Assembly: GCA_023430845.1 (NCBI GenBank)
Contig: JAEYYJ010000317.1
Span: forward strand, 1-5,260
DNA from: Pseudomonadota bacterium
Lineage (GTDB): Bacteria > Pseudomonadota > Alphaproteobacteria > Rhizobiales > Hyphomicrobiaceae
DNA: 5,260 nucleotides
Direction: 5' to 3'
The number at the start of each line of letters is the position of its first letter. Position 1 is the first letter of the stretch. This document shows positions 1 to 4,836 of this stretch, piece after piece. Below the pieces are notes generated by a model, which saw nothing but the letters and a program-made list of their open reading frames with translations, did not search any database and had not been told where the DNA came from. Both the position numbers and the translations under genes were made by a program.

Positions 1-383
1 GCGCCCAGCACCGAGACGATGGTCGCGATCGCCGCAACCTCGTGGCTCTTGCCGTAACGTGCGGCAATGAAGTCGGCGACGGACGTCAGATTCTGACTCT
101 TTGCAATCCGAACGATGCGCAGGATCAGCGGGACGCCGAACACGAACATCAGGATCGGTCCGAGATAGACCGGAATGAAATCATAGCCGCTGGACGCGGA
201 GAGCCCGACGCTGCCGAAGAACGTCCAGGACGTGCAGTAGACCGCCAGCGACAGGGCATAGGTGACCGGTCGGCCGCTGCCACCCTTCCGCGAGCGGATC
301 ACACGGTCGCCGAACCAGGCCACGGCAAAGAGCAGGCCGACATAGCCCAGCGCCAGCGTCAGGACCTGCCAGGCTTCGATCAT
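1..383 (-). CDS. Sensor histidine kinase with sodium:solute-symporter-like N-terminus (5' part only)
   Basis: Only the first 127 codons are in the window; the gene continues past position 1. The start is the ATG at 383-381. An in-frame TGA lies directly before it, so no earlier start is possible, and an AGCAGG-like box lies about 10 bases upstream. The visible protein is membrane-embedded, with hydrophobic segments at about residues 5-25, 41-62 and 69-91. The stretch TYALSLAVYCTSWTFFGSVG (residues 41-60), then YLGPILMF (73-80) and SVADFIAARYG (101-111), is the hallmark of the solute-symporter-like domain that opens CbrA-type sensor kinases. In known relatives this domain is followed by PAS, kinase and often receiver domains, none of which is visible here. 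An actual sodium:solute symporter of the PutP type is the alternative, but the TSWTFFGSVG segment favours the kinase group. Substrate and signal cannot be inferred. It is divergent from mscL. Confidence 0.78.
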   Translation of the reverse strand, partial: MIEAWQVLTLALGYVGLLFAVAWFGDRVIRSRKGGSGRPVTYALSLAVYCTSWTFFGSVGLSASSGYDFIPVYLGPILMFVFGVPLILRIVRIAKSQNLTSVADFIAARYGKSHEVAAIATIVSVLG

Positions 384-425
384 TCAGGCGCCCTGCTCTC
401 GAAAGACAGCCCGGCCACTCTAACT

Positions 426-443
426 GGCCATCTCGGGCCATCT
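426..443. repeat. Direct repeat GGCCATCT x2, 10-bp period
   Basis: GGCCATCT occurs at 426-433 and again at 436-443, separated by CG, so the copies are exactly 10 bp apart. A third GGCCA lies at 413-417. The repeat sits about 45-60 bp upstream of the kinase start codon, where a regulator site or leader element could lie. Function is unproven, and an 8-mer pair can arise by chance. Confidence 0.5.
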
Positions 444-479
444 TGCTTTGCCCCCGCAGGACGCGCAACCGAGCCCTTG

Positions 480-506
480 AAGTTCTAGCTTAGAACTTAG
501 GCTAAG
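480..506. repeat. Overlapping inverted repeats, possible operator
   Basis: AAGTTCT (480-486) and AGAACTT (492-498) form a perfect 7-bp inverted repeat around a 5-base spacer. Overlapping it, CTTAG (496-500) and CTAAG (502-506) form a second perfect dyad around one G. CTTAG also occurs directly at 489-493. The patch is noticeably AT-richer than its surroundings and lies midway between two divergent genes, as an operator for a dimeric regulator would. There is no poly-T tract, so a terminator is unlikely. The bound protein is unknown. Confidence 0.5.
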
Positions 507-546
507 ACGCGCGGTGCTGTCCCGCGAATGCTCCGCGTGCACCCCT

Positions 547-575
547 TTGCCTTCTTGCAGTTCCGCCCCTATCGT
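547..575 (+). promoter_or_regulatory. Putative sigma-70 promoter of mscL
   Basis: TTGCCT (547-552) and TATCGT (570-575) are separated by exactly 17 bases; each matches the housekeeping consensus at four of six positions. Transcription would begin near 582 and leave a leader of about 110 bases before the mscL ATG. This is a by-eye match with no experimental support. Confidence 0.35.
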
Positions 576-694
576 GCCGGGGTGAGTCGAGCACCGGCAG
601 GAAAGACTGTTTTGCCCGCCGGCGCCCTTTCAAGAGGTCGGAAGACTTTCATATTGGCGCCCTCGCCACATGGGCCAACGCGGAGCACCCATCC

Positions 695-1105
695 ATGAAG
701 AAGATCCTCGACGAGTTCCGGGAATTCGCCCTCAAGGGCAATGTCCTCGACATGGCCATCGGTATCATCATCGGTGGCGCGTTCGGCACCATCGTGCAGT
801 CGCTCGTGAAGGATGTCATCATGCCGCCGATCGGCATGTTGATCGGCGGCGTCGATTTCTCCGATATCAAGATCCCGCTCCGCGCCGCCGCCGAAGGCAA
901 GGAAGCCGTGACGATGAACATCGGCGTCTTCCTCAATAACGTCATCAGTTTCCTTATCGTGGCATGGGCGGTCTTCATGCTCGTCAAGGGCATTAATATG
1001 CTCCGCGCCCGCTTCGAGAAGGAAAAGGCTGCCGAGCCGCCGCCACCACCGCCGGCTTCCGAGCAGTATCTCAGGGAAATCCGCGACGCCCTCGTCAAGA
1101 AATAG
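695..1105 (+). CDS. mscL: Large-conductance mechanosensitive channel MscL
   Basis: This is a homopentameric inner-membrane channel that opens under membrane tension and releases solutes on osmotic downshock. The 136-residue length is normal for the family. A short N-terminal helix ([16 protein letters not shown]) leads into TM1 at about residues 16-46, with the family signature [20 protein letters not shown] and IMPPIG. A periplasmic loop spans about 50-74 and TM2 about 75-99 ([20 protein letters not shown]). The cytoplasmic tail has six consecutive prolines (115-120) and then a charged helix (YLREIRDAL), the usual C-terminal bundle helix. The start is supported by GGAG at 682-685, nine bases before the ATG, and by the family N-terminus. 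It is monocistronic here: divergent from the sensor kinase and convergent with the YkgJ-type gene. Identification is secure. Confidence 0.98.
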   Translation: MKKILDEFREFALKGNVLDMAIGIIIGGAFGTIVQSLVKDVIMPPIGMLIGGVDFSDIKIPLRAAAEGKEAVTMNIGVFLNNVISFLIVAWAVFMLVKGINMLRARFEKEKAAEPPPPPPASEQYLREIRDALVKK

Positions 1106-1128
1106 ACCGCGGACACACTTTACGCGCG

Positions 1129-1152
1129 GGAGCCCGCCGGTGCGCGGGCTCC
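1129..1152. terminator. GC-rich hairpin between convergent genes
   Basis: GGAGCCCGC (1129-1137) pairs perfectly with GCGGGCTCC (1144-1152), giving a 9-bp stem around a 6-base loop. It begins 23 bases after the mscL stop, and its right edge touches the stop codon of the opposing YkgJ-type gene (1152-1154). No T-run follows on either strand, so it is not a textbook intrinsic terminator. The position and stability still suggest a bidirectional terminator or a 3'-end protecting stem. Confidence 0.6.
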
Positions 1153-1964
1153 TATGCCGCGAGCGCGTCTGCGACGTGGCTGATTGCGTGCTCGAGGCGC
1201 GTTTCTCGCGTGACCTGCCGTGGCACGTTCTTGAATACATCCTCGCCGCCAAGCCAGCGGGCCTCTGCATCCGGCTCGGCCAATGCCGCATCTAATGCGG
1301 CCGCGAGCTCCAAGGCATCTGTCGCGAAACCCGAAGCCCGCATGGCGCCGAGCAACGTGATGTGCGCGTTGCTTGCGTGCTGAAGATGAACGCCCGAGAT
1401 GGGAATGCGCGCCGCGAGATTGCGCCCCTCGAACTCGTCGATGCATATGTCGACGTCGAGCGAGGTTGCCTGTCGGCAGACCAGCGGACGAAAGCGATAT
1501 ACAGAGCAGCCACCATCGACGAGCAGCGGACACGGGAGCTTGCCGCCAATGCGCGCCTCGGGGCTGATGCCGATCAGTGCGCGGCCTCGCTCCCTGATGA
1601 CGTCTGGGGACATGCTGGCGGCATGGCCACTCCGTACAGCCGCTGCGAGCCGGAAAGCTTCCGGCGGCGTGATCGCGACGAACGTATGACAGCAGTAGGC
1701 GCAGCCTCGCGTGCAGGCGACCTTCTGCTGCGTCGGTGGGCGTGCTGCGAGTGACGTCTCCGCCAGTGTCTGCGCAAGCTCCGCCGCCTCGCTCGCGCGT
1801 CGCGGATTGTCGGCCTCGTCGAGCTTGGCTTTCACGACCTGCGCGATCGCCAGGATCTCCGACGTCTTGGGTTGCAGAGGCAGGCCCTTGCCCATGAGCT
1901 GACGGCCGGCCTTGACCCGGTCGCGGATCTCCCGTCGGCGCTGTTGGCGCGTGGCCTCGCTCAT
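1152..1964 (-). CDS. YkgJ-type cysteine-cluster protein (CxxxCxxCC), putative metal-binding
   Basis: This 270-residue soluble protein belongs to the YkgJ / CxxCxxCC family, annotated as putative zinc- or iron-chelating; no reaction is established. The N-terminal ~75 residues are charged and helical (RQQRRREIRDRVKAGRQLM). The core carries Cys84, Cys88, Cys91 and Cys92 (CTRGCAYCCH), then Cys135 and Cys143 in the segment PCPLLVDGGCSVYRFRPLVC, and Cys153 (RPLVCR); Cys164 is an extra cysteine. This spacing and the PCPLL...C.VY..RPLVCR block are diagnostic. The ATG at 1964 was chosen because AGGAGG (1975-1970) lies five bases upstream. A GTG at 1991 would add nine residues but would place that Shine-Dalgarno inside the gene. 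It is the last of four same-strand genes, 167 bp after the radical SAM gene, so co-transcription is possible but not shown. Relatives may assist metal-centre assembly, but that is inference. Confidence 0.88.
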   Translation of the reverse strand: MSEATRQQRRREIRDRVKAGRQLMGKGLPLQPKTSEILAIAQVVKAKLDEADNPRRASEAAELAQTLAETSLAARPPTQQKVACTRGCAYCCHTFVAITPPEAFRLAAAVRSGHAASMSPDVIRERGRALIGISPEARIGGKLPCPLLVDGGCSVYRFRPLVCRQATSLDVDICIDEFEGRNLAARIPISGVHLQHASNAHITLLGAMRASGFATDALELAAALDAALAEPDAEARWLGGEDVFKNVPRQVTRETRLEHAISHVADALAA

Positions 1965-1969
1965 ATCCC

Positions 1970-1975
1970 CCTCCT
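1970..1975 (-). promoter_or_regulatory. Shine-Dalgarno deciding the YkgJ-type start
   Basis: A perfect AGGAGG (read on the minus strand) sits five bases before the ATG at 1964. It favours this start over the in-frame GTG at 1991. Confidence 0.8.
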
Positions 1976-2059
1976 GTTCGGCGCGAAGCACTCTACGGCC
2001 TTCGCGCCTCCGACGCGACGGGGCTTTCGATGCGACCTGTCCGCATTACCGCCGCCAGC

Positions 2060-2076
2060 ATAGCACCGATAGCACC
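2060..2076. repeat. Short tandem repeat ATAGCACC x2
   Basis: ATAGCACC occurs at 2060-2067 and 2069-2076, a 9-bp period. It lies in the gap between the radical SAM and YkgJ-type genes, about 100 bp upstream of the YkgJ-type start. It could be a tandem regulator half-site or simply replication slippage. No promoter boxes could be placed around it with confidence. Confidence 0.4.
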
Positions 2077-2085
2077 CCTTCCTGT

Positions 2086-2115
2086 GCGCGCGACTGCGCG
2101 CCGGCCGGTAGGCCG
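2086..2115. terminator. Two adjacent GC hairpins after the radical SAM gene
   Basis: GCGCGC (2086-2091) pairs with GCGCGC (2096-2101) around GACT. Immediately next to it, CGGCC (2102-2106) pairs with GGCCG (2111-2115) around GGTA. On the minus strand these stems begin 16 bases after the radical SAM stop codon. No T-run follows, so they may only attenuate or pause transcription, or stabilise the mRNA end, before the YkgJ-type gene. Confidence 0.35.
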
Positions 2116-2131
2116 TCCCACAGAAATTAAA

Positions 2132-3127
2132 TCAAGAACAGCTTCCGCCGCCGAGCGCGCAGAACTTCGCGCAGTGCGGATGGCAGAGTTTGACGCTGCC
2201 ATTCTCGAACATGCCGCCGACGGCCCGTGCGGCATCTCCGAGCGTTGCCCCCATCTCGAAGGCACGCTCGTAGGGCAGCAGCGTACAGGGCACCACGGAG
2301 GGCCGCGCCTCGCCCTTCCGCTTCACAATCATGCGGCTCTTCGCGCACATGAGGTCGCCGGGCTTTTTGCCGAGGATCTGCCAACATCCAACGCTGATTT
2401 CGGGCACATCATGGCTGCCGTCCATCTCGGGTAGCAGCACTAATGCGTGCGGATCCTCCGGATCTATCTGCCACCCTCGCTCCGCGATCAGTGCCGCATA
2501 GCCGACACGCATGTCGCCCTCAGACTCGTTCCAGCACGTACGGCCAGCAACAGCCGTCCTGAAACCTTCCCGCGACAGCCAATCGATGGCTTCCAGCGAT
2601 TTCGCGAACGTGCGCGGTCCGCGCTCAGCCTCGTGAAATTGGCGCGCGTAGTGATCGAGACTGACGCGCACGGTGAGGCGATCGCCGTAGGCCGTCCGCA
2701 GTTTGAGAAGCCCCTTCTTGAGGCGGGGGCGCAGCATGGGCTGCAAGCCATTGGTCAGCACAAGAACCCGAAAGCCGCCGGCGAGTGCCGCGTCGAGCAT
2801 CGGAATGATATCGGGGTTCATGAACGGCTCGCCACCCGTAAAGCCGATCTCGATGGTGCCGAGATCGTCCCGCGCGATCTCGTCGAGAAAGCCACGCACC
2901 TCGTCGGCCGTCAGATAGACGAGGCGATCGTTGGTCGGGCTCGATTCGATGTAGCAGTTGCGGCAGGTGATGTTGCAGAGCGTGCCGGTGTTGAACCAGA
3001 GAGTGTGCAGCGTCTCCAATTCAACGCTCGCCCGACGCTCGCCACGTACAGTCCAATCCGGATCCTGAAACTTGGCCTTCTCGCGTACAACCGCTTCAGT
3101 CCGTCCTTCGGCATCGGCAAGCGCCAC
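2132..3127 (-). CDS. Radical SAM protein with Cys-rich C-terminal (SPASM/twitch-like) region
   Basis: This radical S-adenosylmethionine enzyme would reductively cleave SAM at a [4Fe-4S] cluster to make a 5'-deoxyadenosyl radical; its substrate is unknown. With the start chosen here it has 331 residues. The cluster motif is CNITCRNCY with Cys51, Cys55 and Cys58 (CxxxCxxC). TGGEP (97-101) is the SAM-binding motif, and VLVLTNG (121-127) and LTVRVSLD (151-158) are barrel strands. The C-terminal part adds Cys198, 248, 261, 281, 315, 319, 323 and 330, ending CHPHCAKFCALGGGSC. This suggests at least one auxiliary Fe-S cluster, as in SPASM/twitch proteins, though the spacing is not the classical one. 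The GTG at 3127 is preferred because AGGAGG (3139-3134) lies six bases before it. The alternative GTG at 3163 would add 12 residues but has no Shine-Dalgarno. It lies 89 bp downstream of the P450 gene on the same strand. Confidence 0.9.
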   Translation of the reverse strand: MALADAEGRTEAVVREKAKFQDPDWTVRGERRASVELETLHTLWFNTGTLCNITCRNCYIESSPTNDRLVYLTADEVRGFLDEIARDDLGTIEIGFTGGEPFMNPDIIPMLDAALAGGFRVLVLTNGLQPMLRPRLKKGLLKLRTAYGDRLTVRVSLDHYARQFHEAERGPRTFAKSLEAIDWLSREGFRTAVAGRTCWNESEGDMRVGYAALIAERGWQIDPEDPHALVLLPEMDGSHDVPEISVGCWQILGKKPGDLMCAKSRMIVKRKGEARPSVVPCTLLPYERAFEMGATLGDAARAVGGMFENGSVKLCHPHCAKFCALGGGSCS

Positions 3128-3133
3128 CCGCGT

Positions 3134-3139
3134 CCTCCT
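3134..3139 (-). promoter_or_regulatory. Shine-Dalgarno deciding the radical SAM start
   Basis: AGGAGG (minus strand) lies six bases before the GTG at 3127 and inside the longer open frame that begins at the GTG at 3163. It supports the shorter protein. Confidence 0.65.
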
Positions 3140-3216
3140 GCTCTGCTCCTGACGAGGCGACACGCTAGCAATGGCGTGCCACCCCCGGAACTCACATTGA
3201 ATTTATCCCCGCCGCC

Positions 3217-4422
3217 TCAGCCGAAGATGAATGGAAGCTGGCGCGGCCCACGCACGGTTCCCTCCGACCAGGTAACGGGAATTGCCGGATCGAGGCGGAA
3301 TTCCGGGATGCGCTTCAGCCATTCCTCGATGGCCACCGTCATCTCCAGACGCGCGAGGTTCGACCCGACGCAGCGATGAATGCCGAGGCCAAAGGCTGAA
3401 TGGCGGTTCTCCTGGCGGTCGATGATCACCTTGTCGGGGTCGGGGAACATCGCCGGATCGCGATTTGCCGCCGGGAACGACAGCAGCACCATGTTGCCTT
3501 TCTTGATCGGACAACCCTCGATGACCGTATCCTGCACCACCTCACGCGCCATGGTGACGGGCGCATAGGCGCGCAGGAATTCCTCGATGGCCGTCGGCAT
3601 GAGCTGCGCCTCCGCAATGAGCCGCTCACGATCCGCGGGCGTCTTCGCGAGATGCCAGAGGCTCGAACCGATACCGCTCCACGTCGTGTCGATCCCTGCG
3701 ATCAGGAGCAGGCGGATCATGCCCAGCACTTCCTGCGGCGGCAGTGGCTGGCCATCCTGCCGCGCCATGATGATGCGGCTGATGAGATCGTCACCCGGCT
3801 TCTTCGTCCGCGCTTCGACGTATCCCGCGAAGTACATGCTCATTTCGTGCACGGCCTTCATGAGGATGTCGTCGTCGGTGATGCCGAGCTCCAGGATCTC
3901 GTGGATCCATTGAATGAACTGGTCGCCGTCGCTCTCCGGCACGTCGAGCATGTGGGCGATGACGCGCACCGGAATATGGCGCGTGTACATCTGCGCCGCA
4001 TCGCAACGGCCGTCGGCTATGAACTTGTCGATCAACTCATTGCAGATGGCGCGCGCCCGCGGTTCGAGCTTCTTCATTTCGTCAGGCGTGAAGGGCGGCA
4101 GAAGCAGCTGCTTCGCTGGCTTGTGGTGCGGCGGATCGGATGAGATCGGCGGCGACGGCATGGGCGGCTCGGGGCGCACCTCGCGCACGACCACGCGCCG
4201 CGAGGAGAAATTCTTCGTGTCGTAGGCAATGGCCTTCACTGCGGCGTAGCTCGTCGGCAGGTAGGCGCCGAGGTAGCGCTCTGTGTGGGCGATCGGGCAT
4301 TTGCCGCGCAGATCGTCCCAGATGGGAAATGGATTGTCGCGCCATTGGGGATCGAGGTGATCCCAATCGGTCGCCCAGTCGGTGACCGGCGGGCGTGTTC
4401 GGGGAGCGGCTTCCTGGTTCAT
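3217..4422 (-). CDS. Cytochrome P450 (class I, soluble bacterial type)
   Basis: This 401-residue soluble haem-thiolate monooxygenase is of normal length for a bacterial P450. It inserts one oxygen atom from O2 into an organic substrate using electrons from a ferredoxin. Motifs in order: SSDPPHHKPAK (94-104), the C-helix region, where the usual HxxxR ends in Lys104 instead of Arg; AGIDTT (242-247), the I-helix oxygen-activation motif with acid Asp245 and Thr246; ExxR as EFLR (Glu281, Arg284); FPDPDKVIIDR (336-346 region); and the haem loop FGLGIHRCVG (344-353) with Cys351 as axial ligand. No N-terminal anchor is present. The ATG at 4422 follows the ferredoxin stop by 12 bp. Its weak AGGGG box (4436-4432) overlaps that stop codon, suggesting translational coupling. 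The CYP family and substrate cannot be named from sequence alone. Confidence 0.97.
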   Translation of the reverse strand: MNQEAAPRTRPPVTDWATDWDHLDPQWRDNPFPIWDDLRGKCPIAHTERYLGAYLPTSYAAVKAIAYDTKNFSSRRVVVREVRPEPPMPSPPISSDPPHHKPAKQLLLPPFTPDEMKKLEPRARAICNELIDKFIADGRCDAAQMYTRHIPVRVIAHMLDVPESDGDQFIQWIHEILELGITDDDILMKAVHEMSMYFAGYVEARTKKPGDDLISRIIMARQDGQPLPPQEVLGMIRLLLIAGIDTTWSGIGSSLWHLAKTPADRERLIAEAQLMPTAIEEFLRAYAPVTMAREVVQDTVIEGCPIKKGNMVLLSFPAANRDPAMFPDPDKVIIDRQENRHSAFGLGIHRCVGSNLARLEMTVAIEEWLKRIPEFRLDPAIPVTWSEGTVRGPRQLPFIFG

Positions 4423-4434
4423 GGCTAGCGACCC

Positions 4435-4650
4435 CTATTCCTCGATGATTTCAACGGCCATCTCGGGGCAGTTCGCCCGCGCGAGATAGGCAGCTTCGAG
4501 CTGGTCCTCGGGCACGGTACCGTCCCCGATTTCCTTGGAGTTGCCATACTCGTCGAGTTCGAAGAGCGCTGGCGCCAGTGCCTTGCAGCGATTGTGCCCC
4601 TGGCACTTTTCGGGATCGACCCGGACCCGCACGACCTTCCCTCCCGCCAT
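4435..4650 (-). CDS. Three-cysteine P450-partner ferredoxin, [3Fe-4S] type with CxxHxxC
   Basis: This small acidic cytoplasmic ferredoxin (71 residues) probably reduces the neighbouring P450. The cluster motif is CQGHNRC (Cys16, Cys22) with His19 where a four-cluster-ligand ferredoxin would have its second Cys. The last ligand is Cys61 in ANCPE. The pattern CxxHxxC-(x)n-CP with only three cysteines marks the single-cluster ferredoxins found beside P450 genes, usually [3Fe-4S], best known from actinobacteria. His19 could in principle act as a fourth ligand. The ATG at 4650 has an excellent AAGGAGG (4663-4657) six bases upstream, so this is likely the first gene of the transcript. Its stop is 12 bp from the P450 start. 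No ferredoxin reductase is encoded in the window. Confidence 0.94.
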   Translation of the reverse strand: MAGGKVVRVRVDPEKCQGHNRCKALAPALFELDEYGNSKEIGDGTVPEDQLEAAYLARANCPEMAVEIIEE

Positions 4651-4696
4651 GACGCTCCTCCTTATTTTGCTTGTTTAGAATGCTTATGGTCTACCT

Positions 4697-4732
4697 CTCA
4701 GTCAGCCCGCGCAAGCCCATCCTTGGACTGAG
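4697..4732. repeat. Inverted repeat CTCAGTC/GACTGAG upstream of ferredoxin-P450
   Basis: CTCAGTC (4697-4703) and GACTGAG (4726-4732) are perfect 7-bp inverted copies with a 22-base spacer. The centres are 29 bp apart, close to three helical turns, and about 47-82 bp upstream of the ferredoxin start. The layout would suit a dimeric or cooperatively binding regulator of the P450 operon, but chance occurrence is not excluded. Confidence 0.4.
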
Positions 4733-4768
4733 CACTGTTCTGGTCCGCTCCAGGGGCTGCCCCTTACG

Positions 4769-4798
4769 TTGACAGGCAGCAGCGGCTAAGCGTAGGAC
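4769..4798 (+). promoter_or_regulatory. Putative promoter of valS
   Basis: A perfect TTGACA (4769-4774) is followed 18 bases later by a weak -10, TAGGAC (4793-4798). Transcription would start about 30 bases before the valS ATG. The -35 match is strong and the -10 poor, so the exact site is uncertain. Confidence 0.4.
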
Positions 4799-4836
4799 CG
4801 GCCACTTCAATTCACGATCAAAGATACGGCTCAGAC

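Larger units (their letters stand above)
384..694. other. Divergent intergenic region between sensor kinase and mscL
   Basis: This 311-bp region holds no convincing gene. It must carry the promoters of the leftward kinase gene and rightward mscL. Visible elements are a doubled 8-mer near the kinase start (426-443), overlapping inverted repeats (480-506), a plausible promoter for mscL (547-575), and a short stem in the predicted mscL leader (TGCCGG 575-580 with CCGGCA 594-599). An octamer, GGCGCCCT, also occurs twice, at 621-628 and 656-663. I found no convincing -35/-10 pair for the kinase gene on the minus strand. Confidence 0.6.
4651..4836. other. Divergent intergenic region between ferredoxin gene and valS
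   Basis: This 186-bp region has no gene. It holds the ferredoxin Shine-Dalgarno, an inverted repeat (4697-4732), a compact dyad AGGGG-CTG-CCCCT (4752-4764) and a TTGACA box facing valS. I could not place a convincing -35/-10 pair for the ferredoxin gene. TTGCGC at 4714-4709 (minus strand) is the best -35 candidate but has no good -10. There is no T-box-like leader before valS: the space is too short and the conserved elements are not seen. Confidence 0.55.

Noticed and set aside
42..488. Open frame of 148 codons on the + strand opposite the sensor kinase
   Set aside because: The minus strand encodes a convincing membrane domain here; the + frame shows no domain and is Asp/Gln/Arg-rich like other shadows.
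1129..1152. Classical Rho-independent terminator
   Set aside because: The 9-bp stem is real, but neither strand has the following T-run, so only a terminator-like hairpin is claimed.
569..1291. Open frame of 240 codons on the - strand covering mscL
   Set aside because: It is antisense to the whole of mscL and overlaps the 3' end of the YkgJ-type gene; its composition is low-complexity Asp, His and Arg as expected for a shadow frame.
3128..3216. Hidden precursor peptide gene for the radical SAM enzyme
   Set aside because: The only ATG in the gap on the coding strand is followed at once by TGA, and no other short frame with a ribosome site was seen.
2447..3379. Open frame of 310 codons on the + strand opposite the radical SAM gene
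   Set aside because: It is antisense to a gene with clear radical SAM motifs, has no recognisable domain, and runs across the gap into the P450 3' end. Long antisense frames are expected in GC-rich DNA.
3400..4143. Open frame of 247 codons on the + strand opposite the P450 gene
   Set aside because: It is a mirror of the P450 codon pattern, rich in Arg, His and Asp, with no domain and no ribosome site; the P450 motifs on the other strand are unambiguous.
4651..4836. T-box riboswitch ahead of valS
   Set aside because: The region is too short, lacks the conserved T-box sequence and an antiterminator, and such leaders are not typical of alphaproteobacterial valS.
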